From Phenylobacterium sp. (GTDB taxonomy: Bacteria > Pseudomonadota > Alphaproteobacteria > Caulobacterales > Caulobacteraceae), in NCBI GenBank assembly GCA_019264505.1, contig JAHUZY010000048.1:1-16956 (forward strand): a stretch of 16,956 nucleotides of DNA, in the 5' to 3' direction. The notes beneath the pieces are model-generated. The model was not told where the DNA came from and searched no databases. It was given only the letters and a program-made list of their open reading frames with translations. Every line of letters starts with the position of its first letter. Position 1 is the first letter of the stretch. Shown one piece after another: positions 14,901-16,956 of this stretch. A program made the translations under genes and the position numbers.

Positions 14901-15709
14901 CTGCGCTCGGCGGCCTTGGCCACGTCCCAAAGGGCGTCCATCTCGGCGAGGTCGGACTCCTCAGGGGTTCGGCCCCGTTCGGCCAGGGCGGCTTCGATGA
15001 ACTGGAAACGACGGGCGAACTTGGCGTTGGTGGCCCGCAGGGCGTCTTCGGGCTCGATGTCGAGCTTGCGGGCCAGATTGGCCATGACGAACAGGACGTC
15101 GCCGATCTCCCCGCGCAGGGCGTCTCTGTCGCCCGTGGCGATCTCGGCCTCCATCTCGCCGATCTCCTCGCGCAGCTTTTCCAGCACGAAGGATACTTCG
15201 GGCCAATCAAAGCCCACCCGGGCGGCGCGCTTGGTCAGCTTCACGGCCCGGGTCATGGCTGGAAGGCCGGCGGGCACGTCGTCCAGCAGGCTGCGGTCGC
15301 GGCCCTTGCCAGCCCGCTCCTGCGCCTTCATCGCCTCCCAGGCGGCGGTCTGCGCCTCGCCGGTGGCATAGGTCTCATCGCCAAAGACGTGGGGATGGCG
15401 GCGGATCATCTTGTCATTGATGGCGCGGGCCACGTCCTCGAAGGCGAAGGCGCCCTGCTCCTGCGCGATCCGGGCGTGGAAGACGACCTGGAGCAGGAGG
15501 TCGCCCAGCTCTTCCTTCAGGTCGCCAAGGTCGTTGCGCTCAATGGCGTCGGCCACCTCGTAGGCCTCCTCCACCGTATAGGGGGCGATGGTGGCGAAGC
15601 TCTGCTCAAGGTCCCAGGGGCAGCCGTCCTCCGGGTCGCGCAGCCGCGCCATGATGGCCAGCAGACGCTCCAGGGGCGGCAGGTCACTGGGCGGGGCGGA
15701 TGACGGCAT
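14897..15709 (-). CDS. mazG: Nucleoside triphosphate pyrophosphohydrolase MazG
   Basis: This 270-residue protein hydrolyses NTPs and dNTPs to monophosphates and pyrophosphate, acting as a house-cleaning enzyme; in E. coli MazG also lowers ppGpp under starvation. It has the two tandem MazG helical repeats of the E. coli enzyme (263 residues). In the first, RLRDPEDGCPWD (22-33), E47/E48/E51 and E66/E67/D70 form the metal-binding ExxE...ExxD set, followed by RRHPHVFGD (103-111). In the second, E181/E182/E185 and E201/D204 lie in LREEIGEMEAEI and GEIGDVLFVMANLAR. The start at 15709 is supported by a GAGGAG four bases upstream and by the expected N-terminus. A longer in-frame reading would add 34 arginine- and proline-rich residues from within the upstream transporter gene. 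The first 26 bases overlap the 3' end of that gene. Confidence 0.96.
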   Translation of the reverse strand: MPSSAPPSDLPPLERLLAIMARLRDPEDGCPWDLEQSFATIAPYTVEEAYEVADAIERNDLGDLKEELGDLLLQVVFHARIAQEQGAFAFEDVARAINDKMIRRHPHVFGDETYATGEAQTAAWEAMKAQERAGKGRDRSLLDDVPAGLPAMTRAVKLTKRAARVGFDWPEVSFVLEKLREEIGEMEAEIATGDRDALRGEIGDVLFVMANLARKLDIEPEDALRATNAKFARRFQFIEAALAERGRTPEESDLAEMDALWDVAKAAERS

Positions 15710-16956
15710 GAATCTCCTCGGACGTCTGGGGCTCGGCGCCGAACTCGGGCGCGGCTTCGGCCAGGTCACGGGCCTCCAGGGCGCTCCGGATCTCGGCGTG
15801 CCGCTCCGCATTCAGGGGGTAGTTCATGATGATCCAGCCGGCCAGCAGCGACAGGACCGCTGGCGCGGCCAGGAACATGACCTGCAGACCGACCAGGCCC
15901 GAGGTGGAGTCCGCCGCCCGGGGGTCGAAGCCCACCAGGTCGAGGCCCACATAGGTGATGCCGATGGCGGCGGCCGACCCGATCTTCACCGTTCCGCTCA
16001 GCAGCGCGTAGAGCAGTCCTGTGCGATCGGCGCCGGACTCCAACCGCTCCTCATCGCCCACATCGGCCATCATCGCCCGCAGAAGGAAGGGGCCGGCCGA
16101 GAAGGGCAGGCCAATCAGGAACATCAGGCCTGCGGCGATCAGCCAGGCGCCCGGAGGGATGACCAGGGCGCCGGCGGTGACGATGGCGTAGAAGACGGTC
16201 GAGACCGCCAGGGCGCGGTGCTTGCCCATCTTGTAGGACAGGCGGGTCCAGATGGGGCCGCCCACCAGGCCGCCGATGAAATAGACCAGCAGCAGGCCGC
16301 CGGCCTCGGCCTTGTCGAAGGCCTTGATCCGCTCGAAATAGAAGAAGAATAGCGCCCCGGTGATGGCCGGCCCGGTGCCGATGGCGAGGTCGGCGGCCAG
16401 CAGGCGTCGCACGCTGTTGCGCTTGAAGAGGCCCAGATACTCCCGCAGCCCCGACCTTTGCTGCGGCCGCACGATGAAGGGTTCAGGCACCTTCCACAGC
16501 GCCAGCAAACCTGTGAGCGGCAGGAGCAGGATGATGAACCATCCCATGGCCTCCACGCCCATGGCGTGACCGGGCACGCCCAGCAGGCCGAGCAGCGGGG
16601 GCAGGGTGAGGACCAGGATCATCCCCACCACATTGCCGCCCTGCCACCAGGAATAGATCCGCGATCGCTCGTCATAGCCCGGCGACAGCACCGAGCCCCA
16701 CGACAGGTGAGCCAGGGTGGCGATGGAAAAGCCGCCGTAGATGACAAGCAGCCAGAGCCAGAGATAGCCGACACCGACTCCTGGCCGCGCCATGAACAGC
16801 ATATAGGCCGCCAGCATCAGGATCGGGATGCCGATGCCGAACCACAGGCGGAAGCGTCCGAACCGGGTCCGGGTCTTGTCCATGACCCCGCCGATGAACG
16901 GATCGAAGGCGATATCGAGTAGCCGCACGCCCATGAAGGCCGCGCCGACGGCCGAC
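15684..16956 (-). CDS. MFS transporter of the GPH/MelB family, 5' end outside window
   Basis: The frame is open to the right edge, giving about 424 residues and roughly eleven hydrophobic segments. The RLLDIAFDPFIGGVMDKTRT motif near the visible N-terminus, followed by RFGRFRLW, is the signature of glycoside-pentoside-hexuronide:cation symporters; its two aspartates correspond to the cation-site D55 and D59 of MelB. WGSVLSPGYDERSRIYSWWQ in the middle also fits. I infer about 40 N-terminal residues are missing, so the ATG at 16934 is probably internal (TCGGCCGTCGGCGCGGCCTTC precedes it in frame). It should import a glycoside or other organic solute with a cation, but the substrate cannot be told and no sugar-catabolic gene is in view. 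A hydrophilic alanine- and glutamate-rich tail ends the protein. Its 3' end overlaps the start of mazG by 26 bases. Confidence 0.88.
   Translation of the reverse strand, partial: SAVGAAFMGVRLLDIAFDPFIGGVMDKTRTRFGRFRLWFGIGIPILMLAAYMLFMARPGVGVGYLWLWLLVIYGGFSIATLAHLSWGSVLSPGYDERSRIYSWWQGGNVVGMILVLTLPPLLGLLGVPGHAMGVEAMGWFIILLLPLTGLLALWKVPEPFIVRPQQRSGLREYLGLFKRNSVRRLLAADLAIGTGPAITGALFFFYFERIKAFDKAEAGGLLLVYFIGGLVGGPIWTRLSYKMGKHRALAVSTVFYAIVTAGALVIPPGAWLIAAGLMFLIGLPFSAGPFLLRAMMADVGDEERLESGADRTGLLYALLSGTVKIGSAAAIGITYVGLDLVGFDPRAADSTSGLVGLQVMFLAAPAVLSLLAGWIIMNYPLNAERHAEIRSALEARDLAEAAPEFGAEPQTSEEIHAVIRPAQ
15714..15719 (-). promoter_or_regulatory. Ribosome-binding site of mazG, inside the transporter gene
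   Basis: GAGGAG on the minus strand lies four bases before the mazG ATG (15707-15709). It is one of the strongest Shine-Dalgarno sequences in the window and decides the mazG start within the transporter's last codons. Confidence 0.7.

Noticed and set aside
16932..16934. ATG at 16934 as the transporter's true start
   Set aside because: The frame stays open to the window edge, and the first transmembrane helix normally preceding the LLDxxxDP motif in GPH transporters would be missing.
1..16956. Mobile elements, CRISPR arrays, tRNA or rRNA genes, toxin-antitoxin or defence islands
   Set aside because: Nearly all bases belong to recognised core genes, and I saw no transposase, integrase, direct-repeat array or tRNA-like cloverleaf. 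The RatA-like protein is a START-domain protein without an antitoxin partner.

Overview
This window looks like ordinary chromosomal core sequence from a high-GC alphaproteobacterium, most likely Caulobacteraceae (Caulobacter/Phenylobacterium-like). The reasons are the G+C-rich, GC3-biased coding, the fused ispDF gene, the dusB-ntrB-ntrC-ntrY-ntrX-(dat)-hfq-hflX gene order known from Alphaproteobacteria, and an NtrC without the GAFTGA loop, as I recall for Caulobacter. The family assignment is inference; the class is well supported. I see no mobile element, CRISPR array, tRNA, rRNA or phage gene. Coding density is very high and every intergenic gap is under 100 bp.

Left block (1-5010): the 3' half of lipA (lipoyl synthase) and a RatA/COQ10-type START protein run rightward and meet a leftward stand-alone CinA-C/PncC amidohydrolase tail to tail. 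A large rightward gene for a membrane protein fused to a spermidine-synthase-like domain follows, and it converges on leftward ispDF (two steps of the MEP isoprenoid pathway). The two leftward genes, ispDF and cinA, flank the rightward gene as if it had been inserted between them.

Central block (5101-13221): dusB, ntrB, ntrC, ntrY, ntrX and a D-amino-acid transaminase gene (dat) run rightward. ATGA stop/start overlaps join dusB-ntrB and ntrB-ntrC, ntrY and ntrX overlap by 11 bp, and dat starts 2 bp after ntrX. This looks like one nitrogen-control unit with a soluble kinase/regulator pair (NtrBC) and a membrane kinase/regulator pair (NtrYX). The only sizeable internal gap (92 bp) lies before ntrY and carries small palindromes. 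Both regulators have intact phosphoacceptor, Walker and helix-turn-helix regions but lack the sigma-54-contacting GAFTGA motif.

Right block (13321-16956): hfq (RNA chaperone) and hflX (ribosome-associated GTPase) are coupled by a TTGA overlap. They converge on leftward mazG (NTP pyrophosphohydrolase), and the two stop codons share one CTAG. mazG begins inside the 3' end of a leftward MelB-like (GPH family) transporter gene that runs off the right edge.

I do not see a clearly undescribed system. The points most worth a second look are the two GAFTGA-less regulators, the membrane/spermidine-synthase-like fusion with non-canonical catalytic motifs, and the overlapping or palindromic convergent gene ends.
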